Assembly: GCA_034509425.1 (NCBI GenBank)
Contig: JAVTVJ010001332.1
Location: 186,001 to 250,000, forward strand
Reading direction: 5' to 3'
DNA length: 64,000 nt
Source of the DNA: Eopsaltria australis
Lineage: Eukaryota; Chordata; Aves; Passeriformes; Petroicidae
Both the position numbers and the translations under genes were made by a program. How positions within the stretch are numbered: position 1 is the first letter of the stretch; every line of letters starts with the position of its first letter. Positions 1 through 13,279 of the stretch are shown here, in pieces. The notes under the pieces are model-generated. The model ran no database searches. It was not told the origin of the DNA and saw only the letters and a list, made by a program, of their open reading frames with translations.

Positions 1-2489
1 AAAGATGTGCAATATTTCTCCTCCCTTATTTTGACAGTGGAACTTTAATTTATAAAAGAGCTGAATGTTGAATCAATTAATTTCTCACCTATCATAATAT
101 AGTCTTAGTAATCCAGGCAGCAGATAATTAAATCCTTTTACTTAATATAGAAGACTGGTGTAAATCTTAGTATTAATTTTAATATACTTGAAGGTCATGC
201 TTACATATTGCAGATTCTTTCTGCTTACGCAGTGAAAAACCAATGAGTAAACACTGTGTTATGACTAAATTCAGATATTCAGCAAAGAAGCTGGGACTAT
301 GTTGTACCCTATCAGATCTTAAAAAGCACACTTGCCCTAGGCTTTTCCACAATCTATAAATTCTATGTCTTACACAATGCAAAACTCAGCCTTCTGTGTT
401 GAACATTATCTTCTTGAACTGTTTCACTTCTGAACATATTAAATTACAAGTAATAAAGAGATCAAACCTGTTTTTTTTTTCCTAAAGCAATTCAAATACA
501 ATTCTGCTTGTTAAGTACAACTCAAATCTGCTTCACTACATAAAACTAAAAAATAAATATTCCTCAGAGTCTTAGTCTCCAAGCACTTTGTACTGAACAA
601 ATATAGGATTTGCTCAAATTTTTGTCATAAATCAGATTCCTATGCAATTTGCTTCTTCTCACTCCTATAAAAATGGTATCAGATCTTACAACATGCCTAC
701 ATAGTTGTACCATTGAAATGAAAGCAGAGTCAGCCAGGACTTTTTAAACCTAATCATATTAGTTACATTTTCACAAGCTCTTTCACACCTTTCAGAATCC
801 TGGCATCCAAAATGACTAATCTAAAGGAGGGACAGGAGCCAGGGAGGGAACAAAATTAAACCAAACCAGATCATGATAAGCCAAACCTAAACTACCACTC
901 CAGCCAACACATTCTTCTGTACTTTTATTCATTATTCCAGCTATTCCAGTTTCATTCACCACAGTAATTAGGCTTCACATATCTTTTTAGCCCTTCATAA
1001 TGTTTTTAATCATCTGCCGACTAACAATGCCTTTACTTTTGCATTTCTGTCCTAACAAAATATATCTATTTTTGATTTCTTTCAAATTTAATATTTTATT
1101 TGTTCACAAGGCAAGAAATTGTCTGCATATGTCAGCCAGGTCATATGGGAAATCTGTCAAGATCCCCTTTATTCCAGTTGTCATAGGAAAATAGCAAAGA
1201 TCATATTCAATATCCTTTACCAGCTTATTGTTGTTCTTGTTATTATTATCATTAATACTATTATCTCCAGAACATAGTTTTTTTAAGAAACCAGTACACG
1301 TGCATTATTTCCTTTGAGACTTCATAATGACATCTAGTTCATGTTGAAACTGTAGTTTCATGGTTTCTACCAGGTTTGGTGTAAGGCCACAGGTTCTCTA
1401 CTGACCTTGCAGTGCAGGTTCTCAGGACCTTGATGTACCTGCCCAAATTTGCACTTGTTTTAATTTGCTTTAACAAGTGTCTGATGCCCAAGTGACCACT
1501 GTCAGAAAACTGTATTTCTGATCAAGAACTGATCAAGTTTACAAAAATAACTGGTTGGTCTCAGCAGAGTGCAGTCCTGTCTGTGAGCTAGAATTGCTAC
1601 AAAGCACTCACAGGCGTATGAGAGGACTACTTCAGGTGTCTCACTCATTTTAAATTTGTCTTAGTTGTTCTTTGACCAGGTTTACTAACATAGTACTCAT
1701 TTACAGGTGATTTACTTCTTTTCAGTCTCAAGTTATCTCTAGCTCAAATATAAAAATATAATGTGCCGATTTCATTCCAGAATACTTGCATCTAAAAATG
1801 AGAGAAGGGATCTTTTACAATGCAATTCATTATTTTTGGTTGATATGATCAAGTTCCATTTAATGAGTGAGTCTTTCTTGAGGCATGTTTGGGACTGCAC
1901 TTTAAAAGTCTCACAAGAACAAGTCACTAAAAAAAAAAAAAATGCCTCTTGATAAACACTCCCTTGTAAAAAGGAAGAAATTAAAGGGGGATAAAATATT
2001 GGATACAAACCAGAACCTAATTTTAGAACCTTAGGTAGTGACAGGATGAGTATAGATGTTTCCAAAAAAATACAGTAATAACAAAGTACACAGCAACAGT
2101 AGCTCATATTTAAGAAGTAATTCAACAACAGAATGAAAAAAACTGAAGATAATTAGTCAATATTTGGGACAGAGTGCTGTCAGCAAACAGACAAAACATG
2201 TTAGCTGTTGTTTTCCCCACTACTACTTCTAAGAAAAGAGCTACTGAACTTCAGTTATTTGATGTTAAAAACTACTATTTTCTATTCAAATTAGGCCAAG
2301 AGGGATTGAAAATTATTGCTGTTTCCACCAGCTTGAAGGAATTAATAAAGTGGTTCTTGTGAGTTCAAAGAAATTGCAATTGCACCACCTTGCTTACAGA
2401 ACTGTTAAATTCTTGGTATGAAAGCTAATTCATTGCGTCATTTCGATAAAAATAGTTTTGATGTTTAGCCTAGACTTCGAAAAAACAAT
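1..2489. other. Unique AT-rich non-coding DNA
   Basis: No gene, RNA gene or recognised repeat is visible. The open frames here (up to 118 codons, at 1,772-2,128 on the minus strand) have no domain, no signal of coding composition and heavy overlap on opposite strands, so I treat them as chance. Short A and T runs are the only low-complexity sequence, for example A runs near 1,928-1,941. Confidence 0.7.
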
Positions 2490-2960
2490 GTTGAGGAGGA
2501 GTTCTGGCTGCTTCCCATGGCGAGAGAGCCAGGAGCAAAGGGTGACTGCAAGGCTGTAGGATAGTGTCATCCTATGATGTTGATCCAGAGCACAGATGCA
2601 GCAACTCAGGGTCAGGATCAGACACAGAAGCAGTCTCCTGGGGTAAGTAAGGGCTGAGAGCAGGACTGAAAGCTGTGTCCAAGGATTCATGTTGAATCAT
2701 GACTGAGGCGATATGACCCTGGGCACAGGCATGGGATTGATCTGCTACATGGCTCAGACAAAGGCAGCAGAAAGTGCCTTTGGTGGAAAAGATTTCCCCA
2801 GAGAAGGAGGACACACCAAACTTCCGGCTTCTCAGAAGTGATGGAGACAAGCTTTGACTAAATATCTTCATTGGTTCCACTTAGCACCTTAATTGATTCC
2901 ACTGAGCACCCTAACTCAGCCCAGTGAATTTTTAGGAAGGGAGCTGCAGTTAGGATCCTT
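2490..2960. other. GC-richer block of unknown origin
   Basis: This stretch of about 470 bp is clearly richer in G and C than the DNA on both sides, with edges near 2,490 and 2,940. Two overlapping minus-strand open frames lie in it (86 codons at 2,430-2,690 and 102 codons at 2,572-2,880), neither with a recognisable domain. I cannot match it to CR1 or to the LTRs elsewhere in the window. It could be an old decayed repeat, an exon-like relic or a conserved non-coding element. No function is assigned. Confidence 0.35.
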
Positions 2961-5900
2961 ACAGAAAGGTCAAGAAAAAAATGGCATCTGTCAATCATTT
3001 CCAGTAAAGCTTTTTTCATTTCACTTCACTTAGATAAAATTTCAACTAGTTACATTTCTAGATTTAAAGAGTGAGTTTATTTATGGAATTGTGATGATTA
3101 ATCTTGAAGAGTATGTACAAAAACTAAGGAATGCAATTTGTGCCATTGGATTACTAATACTTATTCCTGGCACTTTAAAACAATAGCTCCTTCTGTCGTC
3201 TTGAAAAATACTGCATAGTTTTTCCAGGCTTATTCATTGAGCCATATCCTAATTTTGCAGAAACTCACTGACATGTTCAGTTTCCCAATGCAGAAAGTAA
3301 TCACCATGATTTTCATCTACAAAAGTTAATTTATGTTACAAATCTGAAAAGAATTATGCACAACTAGATATATATGTTTATAGGAGAATAATATTTGAAA
3401 TCTGTATTTAGGGGGTTTTATTATTTTTCACGTCTTTGAAATCTATCTCTTGTAACAACTATTATTTTAACTAATGTCTTCAGGAATTTTTTTCTTTTTT
3501 TACTTTTATTGGCCTATTTTAGAACTTTTATGCCAAAAGCAAAAATTGATACAGAATTTTAAAATACTGTTTTAAGTTTATTTTAAGATTCTTGACAAGA
3601 TCTTCAAAATAATAACTTGGGGGTGACTTTGAACAGTAGATTTCATTTTTACTGTGTTGCTTGTGTTGTTATTTCATATTAAGATTCTGTATAAACATCT
3701 GTATTATGTGCTCCTATGATATGAGACAGGATGTCTTAAAATCAATGAAGTGGTTACTTACCATCACCTGATATTTTTTGTCATAAATCTTATTTGAATA
3801 CTTTTTAAAAAAATTACATGCCTCTTCTAAATCTTAACTAAAAAAATTGATAGCTGCAGGTGACATCTGTGGCCCCGCTACACCATTACAGAAACTCGTT
3901 TATGTGCTTTAGTGTACTGGTATCTCAGTGCTCTGTGGAACAGTGTCATGATGTAAAGAAACAGAATTCAAAGATCATGCAGTGTTGCTATAGGTTATAG
4001 GGTGGAAAGGACTGAGCACAGACAGATGTAAGGCTACAAGTCAAAAGCACTACAGACTTGAAATAAGTTAGTAGCTGAGTAATTGTTTTGTCAAAAATCC
4101 AGAAAACCATAAATGACTGCAGGGTCCAAGTACCGAATCAAATTTATTGTGTGATTAGCATTTTTCCAGCAGCAACATTTTTAGCTAAATTATTAAAGGG
4201 CAGTCAAAGATAAAATGTCTGAGAGTCTGAAATGGGTGATATATTGGTAAGGCTGCAAGAAAAATTTTTCTCTGTTGGTGATATACAAAGCTTGTGCATG
4301 AACAAGTAGGAAATTCAGTAATAAGGGCTGTCAATACAACACATTCTCCAAACAATAAAATCAATAGGACAAAAAAAGTTAAACTCTGGCAGCACAAACT
4401 GATTTTGCACTTTGCAGCCTCAAGATTTATGTCTCTCTTAGAAGGAACAGCCAAAATTTATTCCTAGACATTTTGGAAGTCCTACCATTCCATATGCTTG
4501 TGGTCTATAAGAAAAACTGAATGCTGGGAAAAGCAAATAGCCTTCTTCTGTGTTAATAAAAGGAAATTTTTCACCCGAGCAGGCAACAAATTTATAAGCT
4601 AGAAGGGTCAAAAGAAGGAGATGAAAAAATGCACAGAACTAGTATAATATTTAGCAATTTTAGTATAGTATGCCAGTCAGTCTCTGTAGGGAAATAACTT
4701 ATCTTTGCCACTAATTCACATTACTATGAATGAAAGGTATCTCGCTGAAAAAATTCACTTCAGGCAAAGGAGTTTTAATTCCACCCAGTCATGCAACCAT
4801 GGACTAGTTTAGGATACTCATATATCATTTGTATTTTCCACAGCCTTTTTTTGTTTTCTGAGGAATTCTACTGAGCTTTCCCAAAATGCACTGTCATGAT
4901 AAATACCCTTAGCTCTGTATCTCTCTTGATCTGTAAAGGACAAATTTTGATTCAAATTGTGCCACTTGTCTGTTTTGGGGGCTCATTATAGTAAACTAAG
5001 AAAGGAGTATGGAATTTCCCTGAGTTTATAAAATATTCTGATAATTAATTTTGTTCTTCTTCGCCATGATCTTCATATTCTATAGTAGACAAAAGTTCCC
5101 AGTTCACTAATTCCACCTTTGTGTTGGAATGAATTAGGTGTCAACATGTTCTTATCTAGAACCAAGACAAAAAATTAAAGAAAATTCCGATATCCTGAGA
5201 CCATGATTATTTATTACCTGTATTGGAATTTCTCGTCTTCACTGACAGTTACTGTAATCCATGGATATTTATTGCTATGTATATTAAATACATTTTCTTG
5301 TTTATAATTATTATATGCTTTACTGATTCAAATCCGTTTTGGCTGTGTTAAAAATGAGTCATTTTTTATGGAAATATGTTTTTAATATTTTTTTCCCTTC
5401 TGAAGTCTGCAAGTGAACTAAACAGTAAAAAAATTCTTAGCTGATTAGGATTTCAACTACAAATATATAGAAGTATTTTATATCACTTTCTTAAGTAGGG
5501 AAAACACTAAACTACTTTTTGAAAGAATACAGAAAAGTACAACAGCACACTGCAGCAACACTTAAACATTTTCAATAACAAAAGCATTTTGAAATTAAAA
5601 AAACTTGGATACAAATGAATGTTTATAAGGTAGAGAGCTTCAACTGTAATGCCTGTTTACCAGTAACACTGTTAGATGAAGAAAGGTCTCAGAACGGAAA
5701 GGGGCTTGAATGTCAGAGTGACTAACAAGGAGGTATAGTAAATAAAAAAATTAGGAACTGTTTCAACAAGGAATTACAGTTTAAGTGATCCTTGGCTGCC
5801 ATACAAGGTCCTTTCACTGAGAAAAAGAGAAATGGGGGAAAGAAACTAAGGCCCAGCAGCTAATAAACTGGTGACTTGGGACATAATTCCTGGAAGGTTG

Positions 5901-8356
5901 TTAGCCTAGCTTTGTTTGTTCTTGGAAGAGATGATGAAAATATGTATGTGCCTGAATTCCCAAATTAGACATAAAGAGACTGGAGAATACTGCAATTCTG
6001 TTGTGGGTAAAGAAGATTTAGTTGAAATAACAAGCAGGAAGCACTCATTTAGAAAGTAAAACCTCAGTGCACCTTCTCATTGAGAAAAGCTGTGTATGAT
6101 TATATTCAGTGTCATTGCACTACTCTCTAAGATGCCGAATCAGGACACTGTTTCTCCCTGATTGTGATGAGAAACTGAATTCTGAATAATGGCTTGCAAA
6201 CCCAAAATCAGATATGGGGTAAGGCTTAAATGAAAGCTTTCAGACTAAGCTCTTTAAAATTTTACATTTAAACAATTTAATAATTTTGAAAATGGTGCAA
6301 AAATAGCTTAAGATTGAAATGTAGTCTTTGGAGGCCAAAACGTTAGAACAAATATTTTATTTATGGAAAATGAAATTAAGTAGTCTGATATTCCTTTTTT
6401 TTTCTTTAAACACTGAAATAAACATGCTTGGAATGCATCTATCCTACCAGCATTGGTAATAGGACATTATTTAATCAGATTAAAGGTCTATAGCTCATGT
6501 AATGTCAAAGCCATCTTTTGTGGTGAAGGGACCTGACTCTTCGGCATGATACTTTCCTATCTTGGACACTACAACCTTCTTTCCACGTAGCAAAAATGCC
6601 TGATGTCAAATAACTTTCCATACTGTAATCCCCCTCTTGATAACTAGATAGTCGCATAAAAAAAAAATCACATTATTTAAGTAGGCTGGAATCGGAAAAT
6701 TCCTTGGACAAGACGAAAGATCAAAATCTGAAATTTTCAAGGAAAAGTCTGTTAAAAAAAAAATCAATGAAAGGACTTGTCATCATGTTGAAAAAATAAA
6801 CAAGCAAGGATGAGGCAGAGTATGCATTGAACAAAGAAGAAATACTTCTATGCATGCTTCCCTGTCAGAGAATCCCTGGAGAGAGCTATGCTACATTTCA
6901 GGGATTCCTACAAACATGCTTGGTTGCTCAGTCTGCCATCATCTGTGTGGGCTGCATTCCAGATGAGAACATGTGGGAAAGCACAGTGTCTAAGCTTCAT
7001 GTTAGTCAGGGAGGTTAGCCAAATGTCTGAAACTGATAACTGGGAGCAGGGCCAGCAAATTCTTGGCATTTGATATGTGGTTAGGTTTATGGGGAACTAA
7101 GCCAAGGAAATCTTTATAGGATTCATCGAAAAAAATCTACTGCATGTGTTCTAAATAATGCTCTCACTGTACTGTTGAGATATGGTAAGGATGGGTGAAT
7201 TCAGCAGTCCTTGTCTTGGTGCAACTGCCATGAATTTTTATGAAAGTTTTATCTAATGGAAAATGCAGATTAATCGCTCATTGCTGTTTTAAATTTAACA
7301 TACTCAGTGAGGATTTCTTCCTGTTAAGGATTTTTGATAATGCCTTCTTTTTCAGAAAAATGAAATTATAGTTATTGTGGTAAAATGAATGTAAATAAAG
7401 TTTCCTTTCTAAAATCACAAGGGCACTATCATCTAAAAAAACCTTTTTCTTTCTGTACAAAATAATTTCTATACTTTACTTAAGTATTACTGTTAAGTTC
7501 AACTGATTCTTACAATTTATTTGAAAAAGCAAAAATGAGGAAAGCTATGTGTTAGTATAAATAGACCGATCTGTTTTCAACATTTTTTGGTATTCTGTTT
7601 TTTTCCCCATAATATACTGTACTATGAAGACCACCCTATTAGCATCAAAAAGATAGTATAAGTATGGTCATTGGAATTCCCTTCCCTTCTTTAATTAATT
7701 AGGGTATTAATTTATGTGTGTGTTTTAATTATGACTTTTGTAAATGAGCTATACAAAAAGGATTAATATGTAAAGCATATTAATGTATGAGATACCAATT
7801 ACAGCCAAAGTCTTCATGGAAAAAAGCAGTTCATGTGGACCTTCCAAGTTCAAATATATTCAGAATATGCAGGGGAAAAAAGGGCAAGATTTTTAGTCTG
7901 CTGTCTTAAATTAGTCCTGACATTTTACTCTAAGTAGATCTAACTTCCCCTATCAAGCACAACCTTTCTTTAATCATACCATTGCTATAAACAATTTTGT
8001 AAATCTCTACATTTTGATTCCATTTCCTTCTTCATGCACAGATTATTTAGTTCTATACCAGCACATAACATAAATTTTTCTAATAAAGTTATTTCTAAGT
8101 AGAAAACTGCTCCACTGATATTAATTTTACACTTTTAAATGTTATTTACTATAATACATAATGAAATCCAACAATGCAGCTCAGGAGTAACATTAACTGA
8201 CAGATATGCACTAATGGCATTTTCATTATAGAAATGTCAACACTTTATTCTTACAAGAGAAATCAACAGCTGACTAACAACAATCATCTGCTTTTACCAG
8301 CCATTCTCGGAATTTTGGAACTCTCTCTGCTTATATATCTGCTCTACTTAGTAACA
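2961..8356. other. Unique AT-rich non-coding DNA
   Basis: I see no gene, RNA or recognisable transposon here. Composition is uniformly AT-rich with scattered A and T homopolymers (6,393-6,402, 6,659-6,667, 6,753-6,761). The few open frames are below 90 codons and show no domain. A slightly less AT-rich patch at 6,850-7,060 contains two overlapping short frames that I regard as chance. Confidence 0.65.
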
Positions 8357-8407
8357 TTATAATATATATATTATATATATATATATATAATATAATATAT
8401 ATATATC
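8357..8407. repeat. AT dinucleotide microsatellite
   Basis: An imperfect run of alternating A and T in the TATATA pattern, interrupted by TAATAT units. The motif ATGCTCTACTTAATAACATTA just downstream resembles CTGCTCTACTTAGTAACATTA just upstream, so the microsatellite sits between two imperfect copies of a flank of about 20 bp. Slippage during replication is the likely source. Length should be polymorphic between individuals. Confidence 0.85.
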
Positions 8408-9899
8408 ATGCTCTACTTAATAACATTAGTTATAATTTTATAAATAAGGCCTGACTGGTTATTTTTGGAGCTACAGATAGTTTTTGTACCTTGCTCTATG
8501 GAGAACAAATAATGAAATTTCACTTTATATGCTTAAAACAGTACAGAAATACAGGCTGAAGAATGAATAATAGAAGTGGGAACAGATGGTGAAGTTATTT
8601 GACGTTGACCTACCTGAAAAATCTTTTTAATGCAAATATGTTTAATCTATTTTTTTCCCAACTGACGGTGTCAGAAAGTAAATCTTAGGTGAACACAGCT
8701 ATTACATATTCCTGCTCGATAATCTTTGTTAAATCACTAAGTTCAAAAATCACTGACCCTGCAAAGATGCAGGTCAAGCTGCTTTTCTGAGAGCAGTTGA
8801 TAAAAGAAATTCAATTATGTTAGAGATAAGAGCCTACATTTTTCATACTATATTAATAGGGCCACAAAGGACACGATTCCAAGGGTTAGTAAATATGATT
8901 TCTGAGTCTACTAGTCATAAATATAGAACTGTTTGTACACATATCTTAAAAAGTTTTACCAGTTTTCTTGGAATATTGAACCTCGTTTCAACAATAAGCA
9001 ATTAGAATATAGGAACAACCTCAGTGGGAAACTAATTTTCAAAAGCAGTTATTTGCTTTTCCAAAATTGCCTCATCATACCTTGGTTCTTATTTAATTTT
9101 ATTTAATAAGAGAACCCTTACAGTTATTAGTAAATATATATGCTTTCATTGTGTTCCCTGGCCACTCAAGCAGAAAAAAAAATCCTTTCAGAACAGACAT
9201 ACCGATTAACTTTGTGAGAAGATTTTGTATTTCTACAGAAGTTATTAACTAAAATTATTTTTAAAATCATAACTTTTAGTACCTCATCTGGGAAAGAAAC
9301 TCAGCAAACTCTACAGTAAAGAATAGAAATTGCTTTGCCACTAGGAATTAACACTTTATAGAATTAAGGATAGGAGATAAATTTTTTTTAAAATCCAATT
9401 AATTGAAAATTAAATTGCAAATTCACAGAAGAAAAAATTGTGAATGGTTTGTTGAGATTAACTTAAGCTCTTATTTTTCTCTCGATTCCCAGGAGAAAAA
9501 AATTCAGGGATTTGATTAATTACTCTTAAATTTAGTTTTGATGATGGGACTTTCAATTCAAGATCCAGATTTTAACATGCCCAGCCTTGAGAAGGCTAAT
9601 CAACACAAGACTATATATTTGCAGTAAATTGTATTGTTTCTATAAATGATGAGAAGAAAAAGAGAAATTGCATATTTCACTTGCCTAAATTAGTCTTATC
9701 TTTACAACCCAGGATTTTATGTTTCAGTGAAATAAAGCTGCTATCACAGTATTTAGATCTTTGTCTTACTTGATTCTGGTTTTGTCTCTAAATCATGCTC
9801 TTTCCCCAGTGATTTAACACAAAGAACACATGGCATAATTTTGTATTGATTTCAAAGTTACTTTGAGCTGCTGAGTTCAATGACTACAGACTACCCACT
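8408..9899. other. Unique AT-rich non-coding DNA
   Basis: Apart from the flank of the AT microsatellite at the left edge, nothing is recognisable. A 62-codon open frame at 8,817-9,005 has no domain and is taken as chance. The right edge is set by the uncertain start of the CR1 element. Confidence 0.65.
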
Positions 9900-11480
9900 G
9901 CTGATTGTCCAGACTGGCAGCAATGAAGTTGATAAGGGGAGTACCAGGGTGATAAAAAAAGGCTTCAGGGTATAGTTGCCTGGTTAAAGGGACAGGAGCA
10001 CAGATGATACTCTCCTTGTCTTCCTAATAGCAGGGATGAATCCTGAATTATATGGAAAAACCCATATGATCAGTACGTGTCTTAAAGAAAGTTTTTTGAT
10101 CATGGGGCAGTTTATATGGCACCAGGTCTGATGGAGACAGGTGGGGTTCACATGTCTAGAAAGTGCAAAATAATTCTAGCCTATAGTTTGGCAAGGCTGA
10201 TTGAGAGGGTTTTAAACTAAGCTTGAAGGGGGAAGGGAATGAGAGGAGCCTTGCCACAGCTGGGCTTGTGGGTGTCAGGACAGAGTTGGGGGCAAAACTG
10301 ATAGCCCAGCTGAAGTGTATCTACTCTAATACACGCAGTATGGGTAACAAACAGAGGGAGCCGGAGGCCACCGTACTGCAGGAAAGCCATGGTGTAGCCA
10401 CCATGTGGTGGGATGACTCACATGGCTGGGGTGGCCCAGGGGATGGCTGCAAGCTCTTCAGAAGTGACAGGGAAGGAAAAAGAGGTGAGGTGGTTCTGTA
10501 CATTAGGGAGGGCTCTGACTGTAAAGTGCTCAAGGCTGGTGATGAAAAGGTTGAGAGACTGTGGGTAAGAGGCAGGGGAAGGCCAACAAGGCAGATATCC
10601 TGGTGGCAGTCTCCAACCAGGAAGAAGGGGTGGATGAATTATTCTATAAGCACCTGGCTGCTGTTTCACCATCATCACCCTTGTTTTTGTGGGAGACTTT
10701 AACCTGATGGACATCTGCTGGAAACTCAACACAGCAGAGAGGAGGCAGTCTAGGAAGTTCCTGAAATGCATGGAAAATAACTTCCTAACACAGCTGGTAA
10801 GAGCCTATCCGCAGCAAGGCCCTGCTAGACCTGCAGTTTACAAACAAAGGCTGGAGGGAGACGTGATAGTCCGAGTTTACTTTTGGCGCCGTGACGGTGA
10901 AATCCAATGATCAGTGAAATAAGGATGGACATCAACCAAACCTCCTCCTTGAACTTCCAGAGAGAAGACTTTGCCCTGTTCAGACTGATTTGGAAAGTTC
11001 CTTGAGAAGCAGCTCTTAAAAACAAAGGCCCAGGAAGGCTGGACATACTTTAAGAGATCTTGAAGCAGTAACAGGTCATGCCTCTGGGCTGAAAGATGGG
11101 ATGGCAGGTAAAAAGATGAGCCTGACTGAACCTGGATCTTTTGCCCCCGCATCTTTTTGAACTAAGGTATTTTCCTCCCTTTTGGAAAAAGGCAGGCAGC
11201 TCAGGAAGTGTTTAAGAATGTCATCAGGTCATGCAGAAAGAAAATTAGAGAGGTGAAAACTCAATTAGAACTTAATCTGGCCACTTCTGTAAAGGATAAT
11301 TAAAAATGTTTTTATAAATACATTGATAGCAAAAGGAGGGGCAAGGAAAACCTCCATGCTTTATTGGACATGAAGAGGAATGTAGTCACCAAAGGAAAAG
11401 GCAGAGGTACTTAACAATTTTTTGACCTCAGACTTCAATAGTAAAACCAGTTATCTTCAGGACAGCTGGCCTCAAATTTC
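9900..11480 (+). mobile_element. CR1 LINE, 5' half, truncated at 3' side
   Basis: The block reads as the 5' part of a chicken-repeat-1 (CR1) non-LTR retrotransposon. From about 10,080 it has the region before ORF2, then an endonuclease-like coding stretch (10,223-10,910), then the part linking endonuclease and reverse transcriptase, fading out near 11,480. The reverse transcriptase, the 3' UTR and the octamer-type tail are all absent. The left edge is uncertain, because the first 180 bp are less recognisable. CR1 copies are normally cut at the 5' side, so a copy that keeps its 5' half and lacks its 3' half must have lost it after insertion or been interrupted. Many indels and stops show that it is old and inactive. 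Confidence 0.8.
10223..10910 (+). pseudogene. Decayed CR1 ORF2 endonuclease fragment
   Basis: CR1 ORF2 begins with an apurinic/apyrimidinic-type (EEP family) endonuclease that nicks target DNA for target-primed reverse transcription. Here the frame starting at 10,223 carries LKCIYSNTRSMGNKQ from about residue 30, WWDDSHGW near residue 62, VVLYIREGSDCK, and LWVRGRG, all in the order typical of CR1. The reading then continues in a different frame from 10,689 as MGDFNLMDICWKLNT, which holds the GDFN motif of the endonuclease family. At least one frameshift therefore lies between about 10,590 and 10,690. After residue KFLKCMENNFL the similarity drops and stops follow. The fragment cannot encode a working enzyme. 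Confidence 0.82.
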
Positions 11481-13279
11481 AGTCCACAAATAGTTTCAGA
11501 AGAAACCACAAACAGAGATATTGTAGAATATCCATGTAACTTATGAGAAAGCACCATTTGGTTGAGAACGTCTAAGGTAAAAACAGGAGATAGTCTGAAG
11601 ACATTTACTAAGACCAAGCACACACACACATACAAATATATAAACAGATATACTGGTTTCCCAAATGACTTCAAACGGTGAAAACACAGGCAACCCGTAT
11701 CAGAATATTAGGCATCTTTCTTGTTTCTGCACTAATGAGTGTCTTGACACTGATTGTTGAATAAAAGGAAGGGTTCTGTTCTTCACCAATTCCTCATGAA
11801 CCCAGAACTACCTCCCCATCCTGACCAAAGCCACTGTTTTTTAGCTTTCAAAATGTACATGAACAATTGTGTAATGCACAAATTAACTTCTTTTTGGAAG
11901 GGACTTTTTCCTACTCTTATAGAAGAGTAATTACAGAAATGCATTTCTCTATACTTGAAGATTGTATCTGATTTCTCCTTTACCATTCCAGAATGATATT
12001 TTAACTCTTTCTGCCCAGCATATTCAATGAATAAGGTAATTTCTATTCCTGTCAGTTTTGTGTCTCAAAAATAATTTGTGATTTGCTTTTGCAACATAGG
12101 AAATCAAGAAAAACATGTGTATACAAGATGGAAAAACAAAGTGACTGACAGGTTAGAAAAGACAGGAAAAGAATAGCAATTTTGGTGAATCTGTGCCTCT
12201 ACCTGTCATGAAATAAAAATTTTATATGACTTAAGTGCAAAATAATTGCATGCCAATGAAGATGATAGAAAAGGTACTGCAGCACTGTCATTTCTGTAAT
12301 TGTTGGGTATTCAGGAGTTGCTTCCTGTCAAGTTAAAATTCAGGTCTTACTGAAAAATAGGTCACATTTCTGTTCAAATATTCCCCTTAGATTAGGTTCC
12401 AGTAATTACATGGAAGTATTTAATTATATGTTTTTTTTAATTATATATTTTTTTTTTAAACCTTGTCTTCAATATTTAAATTATTTGTTCATAAATTGAC
12501 ACCACATCTTAGATGACTTAATTCTTTCCAGTGTGATCTGAACATTTGCAGATGTTTTCTTAGAATGTTGTATTTTCTTAAGTAATTTAATTTTTATGAA
12601 ATCAGACACTTAAAAATAATCAAACCAAGCAATTTTATATATTATTTTATTGCATAATATTTCTACATTTTTATGATGGAAAAATACTAGATTTGACAAG
12701 GGGCATGGGGGAAAAGTGTGTTTCTACCCATTTTTCAAAAACATTCTTTCAGGTCTTAGTCTTTATGAAAAATATGTTCATACCTAAGAAGACAGCTGTT
12801 TATAACAAGGATCATTAACTGTGTTCATTATAATGCAACTTTTGAAAGCTTTGAAGGCATTAATGATGGTAAAACTTTTAAAGCTTCATAAAGTCAATTT
12901 CAATAGCAAATAAGAAATACAACATTCAGTTATACACCTAAATTCCCATGTTAGATACATCAAGACTAGCAAATTAGTGGGAAGAGACTATCATAGTATT
13001 TTGTCATTGTGTTTTTCTGGATGTTTCTTGAAGGCTTCTCTTTCCAGACAGACCAGTAATAAAAAGCAAATTTGAATCTAAAAAATTGAATGCCATTAAA
13101 GGTTTTCTAACACAAAGGAAAAAAGTTACTATTATAATTAAAAAATTATAGAGGTTTTAAAATAAAGGTCAAAACACATTTATAATAAGCATTTATATAT
13201 GAGCACACAGATTTTTTAAGACATTATTTTATTAAGGTCAGATTTCAGACCTAACCTTTTGCAATTAATAGAGTTCTGA
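11481..13279. other. Unique AT-rich non-coding DNA
   Basis: No gene or transposon is recognised. A short CA-rich tract lies at about 11,618-11,633, and T runs lie at 12,430-12,460. The open frames (67 to 79 codons, minus strand) are not supported by any domain. Confidence 0.65.
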
